DNA of 9,430 nucleotides from an uncultured Rhizobiaceae group bacterium (GTDB lineage Bacteria; Pseudomonadota; Alphaproteobacteria; Rhizobiales; Rhizobiaceae), in contig CALAIO010000227.1 of the NCBI GenBank assembly GCA_937923355.1, positions 1-9,430 on the forward strand. The letters run 5' to 3'. How positions within the stretch are numbered: position 1 is the first letter of the stretch; every line of letters starts with the position of its first letter. The translations under genes were made by a program, and so were the position numbers. This document shows, one piece after another, positions 1-7,584 of this stretch. The notes under the pieces are model-generated. The model searched no databases. It was not told the origin of the DNA and saw only the letters and a program-made list of their open reading frames with translations.

Positions 1-28
1 TTTATGTATCTGCAATTTGGGAATGGTT

Positions 29-1735
29 ATGGTTTCTCTTTTCAGTCGACTGGTTCGGCAATTAATTCAAGTTTCAATTTACATTTTATTGGCATGTTTT
101 TTGTCTGTGAATGCCTTTGCGCATGGCGGTCATGATCATGGCGAGGAAGAAAAACCCTTGGCAGTTGAACAAGAGGTTCCAAGACTGACTGCTGAAAGTG
201 AGTTGTTCCAGCTGGTTGGTGTTAATGACGGAAATACACTAACGCTATATCTTGATGCCTATGCAACGAACGCACCAATCGAAAATGCGTTGGTTGAAAT
301 CACCAAAGATGCAGACACTTTCATTGCAAAGGAAGTTTCACCTACTGTTTATGCAATAGACGGTGAATGGCTGCATGAAGCTGGAAAACATGATCTGGTC
401 ATTTCTGTTACAGCAGGAGAGAACATTGACCTGTTGCTTGCAGAGCTAATTGTTTCGGCCCCAAAGACAGATGAGGACGCAAAAAATGCGCAAGGCTGGA
501 AAGCCTATCTTCAACCTGAACTAGCCATTCCGCTTCTTATCGCTGGTGGTATCGGTTTGCTTGTTGGGCTGTTTTTCAGGAATGCTGTTTTTCCAACTAC
601 TACAGCAACATTGCTGTTTTTAATATTTACACCTGCCGATACTGCAATAGCGCATGAAGGGCATGATCATGGTGCAGAAGAGAAACAGGAAACGGTATCA
701 AACGGAAGCCAACCGCAAAGACTGCCGAATGGTTCGGTCTATTTGCCCAAGCCAAGCCAGCGACTTTTGAAGATACGCACCAACGTTGCGGAAGAAAAAA
801 ATCAAGCACGATCAAACAGCTTGTTAGGCCGTGTTGTTGCCGATCCTACTAATAAGGCTGTGGTACAGGCAGTGCGCGACGGTCGCATAGAGTTTCCAAC
901 GTCAGGCCCCCCGGTTATTGGTCAGCAGGTTACAAAGGGTGATATGATCGCAAGACTGATCCCTATACTATCTCCTGAAAGTTTAGCAGGGCTGGCAGAA
1001 CAGATAGGGTCGCTTGACCAAGAAATTGCTCTTACAAAACAGCGGCTGAAAAATCTGAATCATATTGCTTCGGTTCGAGTATCGGGCCAAGGAGCGACTT
1101 CACTAAGCGCCGTTTCAAAAACCCAGATCACCGAACTTGAAGTGACACTAGTGGAACTTACAAAAAGACGAGACAAGATTAATGCAGTTAGCTTTGGGCC
1201 TGTTGAGCTGATTGCAAGTAGCAGCGGAACGGTGACAACTGTTACCACTCAAACTGGACAAGTTGTTTCTGCCGGAGACACGTTGATTGAAATGATTGAC
1301 CCCCAACGTGTGTGGGTCGAAGCGATAGCTTATCCTGGGCAACCATTTGATGAGAACGCTAAATCAAGTGTTGTGCTGGAAGATCAATCTGTGCTGCCGC
1401 TTTCATTTGTAAGTCGTTCTGCGTCTCTGACTGCGCAGGCACAAACCGCGTTTTTCAAGTTGGAGAAAGAACAGGCAGTACCTTTAGGCACACCTGTAAC
1501 TGTGGTTCTGGAAAGCAGTGAAGAACAAAACAGTTTGTTGTTGCCTCGCGATGCGGTTGTGCGTGGCTCCTCCGGCCTTCAAATTGTTTGGGTACAGGAA
1601 GCACCTGAGCGTTTTCGTCCTCAAATTGTCGAGACTGAAACCTTCGACAGCATCAACATTTTAATCTTGCGCGGTGTTTCGCCCGGTGACCGGGTTGTGA
1701 CTGAAGGCGCAAGCTTCCTCAATCAGGTGCGTTGA
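29..1735 (+). CDS. Heavy-metal RND efflux periplasmic adaptor with extra N-terminal His-rich domain
   Basis: This is the membrane-fusion (adaptor) subunit of a CusB/CzcB-like efflux pump, linking the inner-membrane pump to the outer-membrane channel. I start at ATG 29 (568 aa) because GGGA lies 6 bases upstream. ATG 23 and TTG 17 are in the same frame, and the frame stays open to the window edge, so an earlier start cannot be excluded. Residues 1-31 are a signal peptide ending AFA before a HGGHDHG stretch. Residues 32-160 form a small extra domain. Residues 165-183 are a membrane helix. A second signal-like hydrophobic stretch (about 194-200) ends AIA at 206-208, before HEGHDHG. The adaptor proper follows: lipoyl/barrel-sandwich halves around 230-320 and 395-425, an alpha-hairpin around 320-385, a beta-barrel around 427-500 and a membrane-proximal domain to the end. 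Classical CusB is about 400 aa, so roughly 200 residues are extra. The family call is strong, but the role of the N-terminal domain is unknown. Confidence 0.9.
   Translation: MVSLFSRLVRQLIQVSIYILLACFLSVNAFAHGGHDHGEEEKPLAVEQEVPRLTAESELFQLVGVNDGNTLTLYLDAYATNAPIENALVEITKDADTFIAKEVSPTVYAIDGEWLHEAGKHDLVISVTAGENIDLLLAELIVSAPKTDEDAKNAQGWKAYLQPELAIPLLIAGGIGLLVGLFFRNAVFPTTTATLLFLIFTPADTAIAHEGHDHGAEEKQETVSNGSQPQRLPNGSVYLPKPSQRLLKIRTNVAEEKNQARSNSLLGRVVADPTNKAVVQAVRDGRIEFPTSGPPVIGQQVTKGDMIARLIPILSPESLAGLAEQIGSLDQEIALTKQRLKNLNHIASVRVSGQGATSLSAVSKTQITELEVTLVELTKRRDKINAVSFGPVELIASSSGTVTTVTTQTGQVVSAGDTLIEMIDPQRVWVEAIAYPGQPFDENAKSSVVLEDQSVLPLSFVSRSASLTAQAQTAFFKLEKEQAVPLGTPVTVVLESSEEQNSLLLPRDAVVRGSSGLQIVWVQEAPERFRPQIVETETFDSINILILRGVSPGDRVVTEGASFLNQVR
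119..154 (+). repeat. First copy of coding repeat AHxGHDHGxEEK
   Basis: This stretch encodes AHGGHDHGEEEK at the predicted mature N-terminus of the adaptor. A second copy, AHEGHDHGAEEK, is encoded at 650-685. Both contain the 10-base palindrome CATGATCATG (131-140 and 662-671), which encodes the HDH core. Both follow a hydrophobic stretch ending in AxA. The match suggests that a secreted-protein N-terminus was duplicated or that two secreted proteins were fused. Similar selection for His-rich metal binding is another explanation. Confidence 0.6.
650..685 (+). repeat. Second, internal copy of coding repeat AHxGHDHGxEEK
   Basis: This is the internal partner of the repeat at 119-154. It sits directly after a signal-peptide-like stretch (TATLLFLIF, then TPADTAIA) in the middle of the adaptor. 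The following residues run into the CusB/CzcB-like core, so this copy looks like the N-terminus of an ancestral separate adaptor. Confidence 0.6.
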
Positions 1736-1736
1736 T

Positions 1737-4700
1737 ATGTTTAGAGCAATTGTAAATTTCAGCCTGAACAATCGCCTTTTGATATTGGCGGCAGCTGTTG
1801 TGGTGATAGCTTATGGGCTTGTCTCGCTTCAAAAGCTGCCAGTTGATGTGTTTCCTGATCTAAACAAGCCAACCGTAACCATCAATATTGAAGCAGGTGG
1901 TCTGGCACCAGAAGAAGTCGAACAACTGGTCGTATTCCCAATTGAAACGGCGATGAACGGTATTCCGGGGGTTACACGCGTTCGCTCCATTGCAGGGATT
2001 GGGTTAGGGCTTGTCTTTGTTGAGTTTGATTGGGGTTCGGATATTTATCTCAACCGCCAACTGGTTACTGAACGGCTTAATGGCGTTGAACAACAAATCC
2101 CTGAATTTGTAGAACCTGTTATTGGACCTATTTCCTCTATCATGGGCGAAATTCTTCTGGTCGCCATGACATCAGAAGAATTGTCTCCGATGGAATTACG
2201 CGAACTTGCTGACTGGATTGTCAGGCCAAGATTGTTGACCTTGCAGGGCGTAGCTCAGGTTATCCCGATTGGCGGTGAAGTTCGCCAATATCGCATCACA
2301 CCAAACCCGGAACGTATGAGAAACCTGCAAGTTTCAGTAGAAGAGATTTCGGCATCTGTTGAAGACTTCAGCCAAAATGCGGGCGGCGGATTTATTGACC
2401 AGAACGACCGCGAATATCTTGTGCGTAACATCGGGCGAACCACATCCATTGATGATCTAAAAGCAGTAAGCGTTGCCATTCGGGATGAGCGCAGTATAAG
2501 GCTTGATCAGGTTGCTGATGTGGGTTTTGCGGCGCGCACCAAACGAGGCGACGCAAGTTTCCAAGCTCAACCTGCCGTTATCCTGTCAGTGCAAAAACAA
2601 CCTGGCATTGATACACTTGTTCTGACTGAAAAAGTAGAAACCGCATTGGCTGAATTGCAACGCACAATGAAGGGTGACGTGAAAGTTAATCAACTCTTGT
2701 TCCGTCAGGCAAATTTCATTGAAAACTCGATTGAGAACCTTAAATCGGTTCTTGTAGAGGCTGCTGTCGTAGTAGCGATTATACTTTTTGCATTCTTATT
2801 AAATTTTAGAACCACAGCTATTTCGCTTTTGGCCATTCCGATTTCCATTCTGGTGACTGTATTAGTCTTCCGCTTCTTTGGGCTGACTATCAATACAATG
2901 ACATTAGGCGGCCTTGCGATTGCCACGGGTGAACTGGTGGATGACGCTGTGGTGGACATTGAAAATATTCAACGTCGCCTTAAGCAAAACAGGCAGGCTG
3001 GCAATAAAATTCCAGTACTGAAAGTTATAGCGGATGCTAGTCAGGAAGTTCGTAGCGGCATTATCTACGCAACCATGATTATCGTTTTGGTGTTTGTGCC
3101 ACTCTTTGCCTTGAGTGGCATTGAAGGCCGTTTATTTGCCCCCTTGGGTATCGCTTACATTATTTCGATACTCGCCAGTTTAGTAACGGCTATTACTGTT
3201 ACTCCCGTTTTGGCTTATTATCTGTTGCCGAAAATGAAGAACCTTGAACATAAGGATAGCTTTGTCGTGCGATTTCTCAAATGGATCAATGGCGGTCTAT
3301 TGAAACTGGCATTCCGTTGGCCGTTGGTTCCGATTGTAGTTTCTTTTTTTGCGGTTGTAATAGCAGGGGTCTACGCAACCACACTGCCAAAATCTTTCCT
3401 GCCACCTTTTAATGAAGGCTCACTAACTGTCGGATTTTTATTACAACCTGGTGTGTCGTTGGAGCAGTCTGATGCGTTGGGGCGTATTGCTGAGCAACGC
3501 ATATTACAGGTTCCCGAAGTAATACAAGTAGGTAGACGGACAGGAAGAGCAGAGTTGGATGAGCACGCTGAAGGTGTTCATTCCAGTGAGATTGATGTTG
3601 ATCTTCACCCTTCAGATAGAAGCCGCGAAGAAGTGATATCAGATATTCGCAACCAGCTTGCTGGACTTCCAGTCTCAACCAATGTAGGGCAGCCAATTTC
3701 CCATAGGCTGGATCATTTGCTCTCAGGTGTACGAGCTGAAATTGTCTTGAAACTCTTTGGCGATGATCTCGATACATTACGGTCTCTTGCGGAACAGCTA
3801 CGCGTTAGAATGAATGATGTGCAGGGTTTTGTTGACCTACAAGTAGAACGGCAGGTGCAAATCCCGCAAATTCAAGTTGTCACTGATTACGACCGTGCAC
3901 AGACCTATGGTATTTCACCCAGTCATGCAACGCAGGCTCTGGGGCAACTCACTGAAGGCCAGGTGCTAGGTGAAATCATTGATGGTCCACGTCGTTTTGA
4001 TCTTGTGATGAAGTCAGAAGATGCAGACCGAACACAGGATGGTCTTTCCAATCTTCTTATTCAAACAGAGCAAGGAACTGTTCCCGTCAATCTCATTGCC
4101 GATGTAACCGAAACCGAAGGACCTAATCAGGTCTTGCGGGAAAATGGCCAGCGCAGAATAGCAGTGTTCGGCAATACAGACGGTAGCGATATTACTGCAA
4201 TTGTGGATGGTATTCGCTCTAACATTGAAAGCTTTGAATTGCCTCCCGGCTATACCATTGCATTGGAAGGAACTTTCAAGGCGCGAGAAGAGGCAACCCG
4301 TTTAATTGGAATACTTGCGCTGATCTCGCTATCCATGATCTTTATTGTACTTTACACTCGATATAAATCGGCTGCATTGAGCCTGATCATTATAGGCAAT
4401 GTGCCTTTGGCACTCATTGGCAGTGTGGTTGCTTTGCACTTGAGTGGGCAACCTCTATCGCTTGCAACCATGATCGGGTTTATCACGTTAGCAGGAATTA
4501 TAACCCGCAACGGTATTCTTAAAATCAGCCATTATATCAATCTGGTTCTGTATGAAGGTGAAAGTTTTGGTACCAAAATGGTTTTACGTGGCAGTCAGGA
4601 GAGACTAACCCCCGTACTTATGACCGCACTTTCAGCAGGTATTGCATTAGTGCCACTCGTGCTTGGTGCAGGTGAACCCGGCAAGGAAATCCTGCATCCG

Positions 4701-4847
4701 GTAGCTGTTGTTATTCTGGGCGGTTTGCTCAGTGCAACCCTTATAGATGCCGTACTCACTCCAATCCTGTTCCTGTATTTCGGTAAGGGTGCCATTGATC
4801 GCCTACGCGAAGAACAGGAAATTCATGGTTTACAGGAAGCTTATTAA
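1737..4847 (+). CDS. Heavy-metal efflux RND pump, CusA/CzcA-like permease
   Basis: Proton-driven inner-membrane trimeric pump expected to export metal ions through the adaptor and the outer-membrane factor. At 1036 aa it has the usual RND length and layout: one N-terminal membrane helix, a periplasmic porter domain, a helix bundle, a second periplasmic domain (about 545-860) and a C-terminal helix bundle. Start is ATG 1737, one base after the adaptor stop, implying translational coupling; no good ribosome site is seen. Membrane helix 4 reads ELVDDAVVDIEN: D402 and E409 align by eye with CzcA D408 and E415, while CzcA D402 is replaced by A396. The pair D402/D403 and R924 (in TRNGIL) line up with the AcrB relay D407/D408 and K940. 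The positions of the CusA metal-binding methionines (M573, M623, M672) are G566, S616 and H660, so a CusA-type Cu(I)/Ag(I) path is unlikely. The heavy-metal RND assignment is strong, but the exact ion is open. Confidence 0.93.
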   Translation: MFRAIVNFSLNNRLLILAAAVVVIAYGLVSLQKLPVDVFPDLNKPTVTINIEAGGLAPEEVEQLVVFPIETAMNGIPGVTRVRSIAGIGLGLVFVEFDWGSDIYLNRQLVTERLNGVEQQIPEFVEPVIGPISSIMGEILLVAMTSEELSPMELRELADWIVRPRLLTLQGVAQVIPIGGEVRQYRITPNPERMRNLQVSVEEISASVEDFSQNAGGGFIDQNDREYLVRNIGRTTSIDDLKAVSVAIRDERSIRLDQVADVGFAARTKRGDASFQAQPAVILSVQKQPGIDTLVLTEKVETALAELQRTMKGDVKVNQLLFRQANFIENSIENLKSVLVEAAVVVAIILFAFLLNFRTTAISLLAIPISILVTVLVFRFFGLTINTMTLGGLAIATGELVDDAVVDIENIQRRLKQNRQAGNKIPVLKVIADASQEVRSGIIYATMIIVLVFVPLFALSGIEGRLFAPLGIAYIISILASLVTAITVTPVLAYYLLPKMKNLEHKDSFVVRFLKWINGGLLKLAFRWPLVPIVVSFFAVVIAGVYATTLPKSFLPPFNEGSLTVGFLLQPGVSLEQSDALGRIAEQRILQVPEVIQVGRRTGRAELDEHAEGVHSSEIDVDLHPSDRSREEVISDIRNQLAGLPVSTNVGQPISHRLDHLLSGVRAEIVLKLFGDDLDTLRSLAEQLRVRMNDVQGFVDLQVERQVQIPQIQVVTDYDRAQTYGISPSHATQALGQLTEGQVLGEIIDGPRRFDLVMKSEDADRTQDGLSNLLIQTEQGTVPVNLIADVTETEGPNQVLRENGQRRIAVFGNTDGSDITAIVDGIRSNIESFELPPGYTIALEGTFKAREEATRLIGILALISLSMIFIVLYTRYKSAALSLIIIGNVPLALIGSVVALHLSGQPLSLATMIGFITLAGIITRNGILKISHYINLVLYEGESFGTKMVLRGSQERLTPVLMTALSAGIALVPLVLGAGEPGKEILHPVAVVILGGLLSATLIDAVLTPILFLYFGKGAIDRLREEQEIHGLQEAY

Positions 4848-4861
4848 GAAGGAAGATCATT

Positions 4862-6073
4862 ATGAAGAAAATAATATTCAATAACCTGTTTAGCTTTTTG
4901 ATTGCGCTCATATTCCCAATTGTAGCAACAGCGCATGAACAGGAGGCAGGTCCGAATGGTGGTGCATTCACTGATATTGGCTCTCACCATCTTGAAGTGG
5001 TTCTCACCAAGGATAATTTGAAACTCTTTGTGACTGGGCCTGATGAAAGCCCTGTAGACGTGGCTGGTGCAACTGGCAACGTGATCATTCTTGCAGGCAC
5101 CAAGAAATCTACTGCCAAGCTTTCACCTTCAGGTGGGCATGTTATGGATGGCCAAGTCGCAATTGTGGATGCTGGGCCATATACAGTTGTTGTGATTGTG
5201 AAGCTGGCTACTGGTGAAGGATTGCAGGCAAAGTTTAAAGTAAATGAATTGCTTACTGCAAAAGCTCATAGTTCGGAGCATAGCAATCACGCTAACAATG
5301 CACAGAAAGCAAGTGGGGACGATCATTCAGAGCATACTGCTCACAAGCATGGCTCCACAACACAAGTCACAATAAAGTCTGCCTCGGAACTCTCTGCTGG
5401 TAATCCGGTCGATGTTGTATTGTCGATTATTAATAAAGAATCCAAAGAGCCGCTTGGCCCTCAAGATTTTAAAATCGCTCATACCCGCAAAGTGCATCTG
5501 CTTATCGTTGACCCAAGCCTGAATGATTATCATCATGTTCACCCATTGCCGGGAGACGCTACAGGAGAATGGACGTTTTCTTTCACGCCAAAAACAGACA
5601 GTCGTTATTATGTCTGGGCAGATGTCTTGCCTGTATCAACAGATGCACAGGAATATGTTTCATTTCATCTAAACCATCATGGAAGTAATGAAACCAATAT
5701 TGGTCATGCCGCTGTGTATCAGGCTCAAGTAGAAGGTTTTGATTACCAACTTAATCTTAGCAAAACACTTACAGTCGGTCAGTCAAGCGAGGTTGAAATC
5801 ATCATTTCAGATGCAAACGGGTCTTATAAAAAACTTGAACCTGTAATGGGTGCTTTTGCTCATATGGTTGGCTTTACAGATGATCTCGCTTCCATCATGC
5901 ATATCCACCCATTGGGCAAAGAACCGGAAACAGATAACGAACGTGGTAGTGGAAATTTACGCTTCCATCTGCAACCGGAGAAAGCAGGCATAGTCCGCCT
6001 TTGGTTACAAGTAAAGCTTGAAGGCAAAGAGCAATTTATACCCTTCACTGTAAAAGTAGCACCGGAAGTTTAA
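4862..6073 (+). CDS. Secreted His-rich protein with two H-x12-H-x-H-P modules, unknown family
   Basis: I do not recognise a named family. The 403-aa product has a signal peptide (residues 1-24, ending ATA before H25), so it should be periplasmic. ATG 4862 is preceded by a strong AAGGAAG. Residues 28-130 form a beta-rich domain beginning GPNGGAF. Residues 136-163 are a linker with seven His. Two related domains follow, about 168-270 and 295-403. Each carries His, twelve residues, then His-x-His-Pro (H212/H225/H227 and H334/H347/H349), and ends in a strand-rich part with a YVWADV- or RLWLQV-like segment, which suggests an internal duplication. The gene lies between pump and outer-membrane factor, 14 bases after the former and 4 before the latter. 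A periplasmic metal-binding or metal-delivery role for the efflux system is inferred from the His content and the operon position. Confidence 0.8.
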   Translation: MKKIIFNNLFSFLIALIFPIVATAHEQEAGPNGGAFTDIGSHHLEVVLTKDNLKLFVTGPDESPVDVAGATGNVIILAGTKKSTAKLSPSGGHVMDGQVAIVDAGPYTVVVIVKLATGEGLQAKFKVNELLTAKAHSSEHSNHANNAQKASGDDHSEHTAHKHGSTTQVTIKSASELSAGNPVDVVLSIINKESKEPLGPQDFKIAHTRKVHLLIVDPSLNDYHHVHPLPGDATGEWTFSFTPKTDSRYYVWADVLPVSTDAQEYVSFHLNHHGSNETNIGHAAVYQAQVEGFDYQLNLSKTLTVGQSSEVEIIISDANGSYKKLEPVMGAFAHMVGFTDDLASIMHIHPLGKEPETDNERGSGNLRFHLQPEKAGIVRLWLQVKLEGKEQFIPFTVKVAPEV

Positions 6074-6077
6074 CCCT

Positions 6078-7424
6078 ATGTTTTCTCGCGTAAGTCTTGC
6101 ATGTATCGGTCTTTTATCACTCTCCGCCTGCAGTGTGATTGATCCTGGTTCTGGTGTTAGTGAAGTCTCTAAACTTCTAACAGCCAGAGGGGGTGCGTCC
6201 ATTGATCAATCTGTAGTTAATAGAGAAACGGTTGCCACAGGTGGTGTTTATCTTAAGAAGCTTGATAGACCATTTTCATTGGATACAGCATTAAGAACCG
6301 CATTGGTTCACAGTCCGGCACTGCATGCGCAATATGCAAGACTTGAGATTTCACGAGCAGATGTAAAGCAGGCAAGCCTGCCTCGTAATCCTCAACTTGA
6401 TGGTGTTATTACAGCAGGCATTACAGGCGAACCTTCACGCCTTGCTGCTGGCGCACTCTATCCGGTTCTTGATCTTGTGTATCGCCCGATCCGTGTGAGC
6501 GAAAGTAAGACAGAATTTCAGGCGACACAGGTAAGTGTGGCAGAGGAAATCATTTCTCACATCAACGAGACAAGTGAAGCTTACGTACAGCTTGCCAAGT
6601 CACAGGCGCGCATTCGCGCACTTTCAAACGTAGTAACTGTAGCCCGTTCACAGGCAAAATCTGCCAGAGGTTTGGCTGCAACAGGTGGCATTGATGGTAG
6701 TCAAGTAGCGCGTCTTGAAAACATACTTGCTGAAGCAGAAATTGAACTTGATGAAGAGCGCAGTTCAAAGAAAATAGCAACTACGAAACTCGCATCCCTA
6801 ATGGGTACTTCACACAAGCAGAAACTGTCGGGTTCCCTGAATATACAGAATATCGGTCAAAAGATACCATCAACGGAGGTGGCTATATCGAGAGCCAAGA
6901 AACAGCGTCTTGATCTTGCATTTGCCCAAAAACAGGTCCGTGTTCGCGAGGTTGCATTAGAACGAGCTGGCCGGAAATTTGGACCTGAATCAATTGAAAT
7001 TGGTGTGGAGTTTGAACGCGAAGAAGGTGAGAAGTTTTTAGGGCCATCTGTAGGAGTTGAAGTGCCGATCTTTGACAATGGCAAAGTGAAACTTGAAAAA
7101 GCTGAGGCCGAGTTAAAACTTGCAAGGCAGCAAGTATCAGCAACAAAAAACAGGATTACATCGGAAGTACGTACCACGCATGCGGATGTGCTATCCAAAA
7201 GAAGAACCGCAATTGCTCATCGCAACAAACTGGTTCCTTTTGCTCGTGCGCAGGCAGATTTGGCAAAGCGGCGTTTTGAAGGTGGCCAGATTGAAGCACT
7301 TGATTTCCTTCAAGCAGAAATAGCAGCAACTCGCAGCCGACTATCTGCAGTCGATGCCGCCGCTGGATATTGGGAAGCTTTAGGTCGTTTCAACACGGCA
7401 GTAGGTGGCTGGCCGAGAACTTAG
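6078..7424 (+). CDS. TolC/CusC-family outer-membrane factor lipoprotein
   Basis: Outer-membrane channel of the tripartite efflux system, expected as a trimer docking on the adaptor. The 448-aa length fits the outer membrane efflux protein family. A lipoprotein signal is clear: hydrophobic residues 5-16 and lipobox LSAC with C18 as the lipidated cysteine. The first efflux repeat begins near residue 66 (FSLDTALRTALVHSPALHAQ), followed by long helical, coiled-coil segments rich in Ala, Arg and Glu. The second repeat spans about 262-440 and includes the family-typical strand SVGVEVPIFDNGK near 322-334 and a later helix with FEGGQIEALDFLQAE. ATG 6078 is 4 bases after the previous stop; GGAAG at 6064-6068, inside that gene, gives suitable spacing, so translation is probably coupled. 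This completes the set needed for export across both membranes. No clear terminator follows in 7425-7584. Confidence 0.92.
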   Translation: MFSRVSLACIGLLSLSACSVIDPGSGVSEVSKLLTARGGASIDQSVVNRETVATGGVYLKKLDRPFSLDTALRTALVHSPALHAQYARLEISRADVKQASLPRNPQLDGVITAGITGEPSRLAAGALYPVLDLVYRPIRVSESKTEFQATQVSVAEEIISHINETSEAYVQLAKSQARIRALSNVVTVARSQAKSARGLAATGGIDGSQVARLENILAEAEIELDEERSSKKIATTKLASLMGTSHKQKLSGSLNIQNIGQKIPSTEVAISRAKKQRLDLAFAQKQVRVREVALERAGRKFGPESIEIGVEFEREEGEKFLGPSVGVEVPIFDNGKVKLEKAEAELKLARQQVSATKNRITSEVRTTHADVLSKRRTAIAHRNKLVPFARAQADLAKRRFEGGQIEALDFLQAEIAATRSRLSAVDAAAGYWEALGRFNTAVGGWPRT

Positions 7425-7522
7425 AATATTTCCGTTTACGTTGCGATGTAGTGTTCTGAGGGCGACGCTGGCTGAATGTCTTAGTTGGGTCTAATCTGAC
7501 CTTCGACACAAACTTATTTTAG

Positions 7523-7538
7523 ATATCTCAATGTCAGC
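7523..7538 (+). repeat. Left direct repeat flanking the short integrase gene
   Basis: ATATCTCAATGTCAGC lies 46 bases before the integrase start. A second copy at 8250-8268 reads ATATCT, three extra bases AGT, then CAATGTCAGC; it lies just after the gene. The longest uninterrupted match is 11 bases (TCAATGTCAGC). The two copies bracket only the recombinase, so they could be old recombination sites or footprints of its insertion. Chance is possible at this length. Confidence 0.4.
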
Positions 7539-7584
7539 ACGGTGTTGATGGTGCGGAGTGGAGGGATGGTTAGGAGAATGTGTT

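Noticed and set aside
4..60. ATG at position 4 as an alternative start near the left edge
   Set aside because: It is in another frame and does not lead into the signal peptide of the adaptor.
3409..3777. Open frame of 122 codons on the - strand
   Set aside because: It lies wholly antisense within the RND pump gene, whose protein is conserved across this region.
6857..7198. Open frame of 113 codons on the - strand
   Set aside because: It is antisense inside the outer-membrane factor gene and is rich in Ser/Thr/Arg as expected of a shadow frame.
7425..7584. Search for a terminator or promoter between the outer-membrane factor and integrase genes
   Set aside because: Only 4-base stems (for example GGTC/GACC and GCAC/GTGC) and no convincing -35/-10 pair were found; apart from the direct repeat and the integrase ribosome site, nothing is supported.
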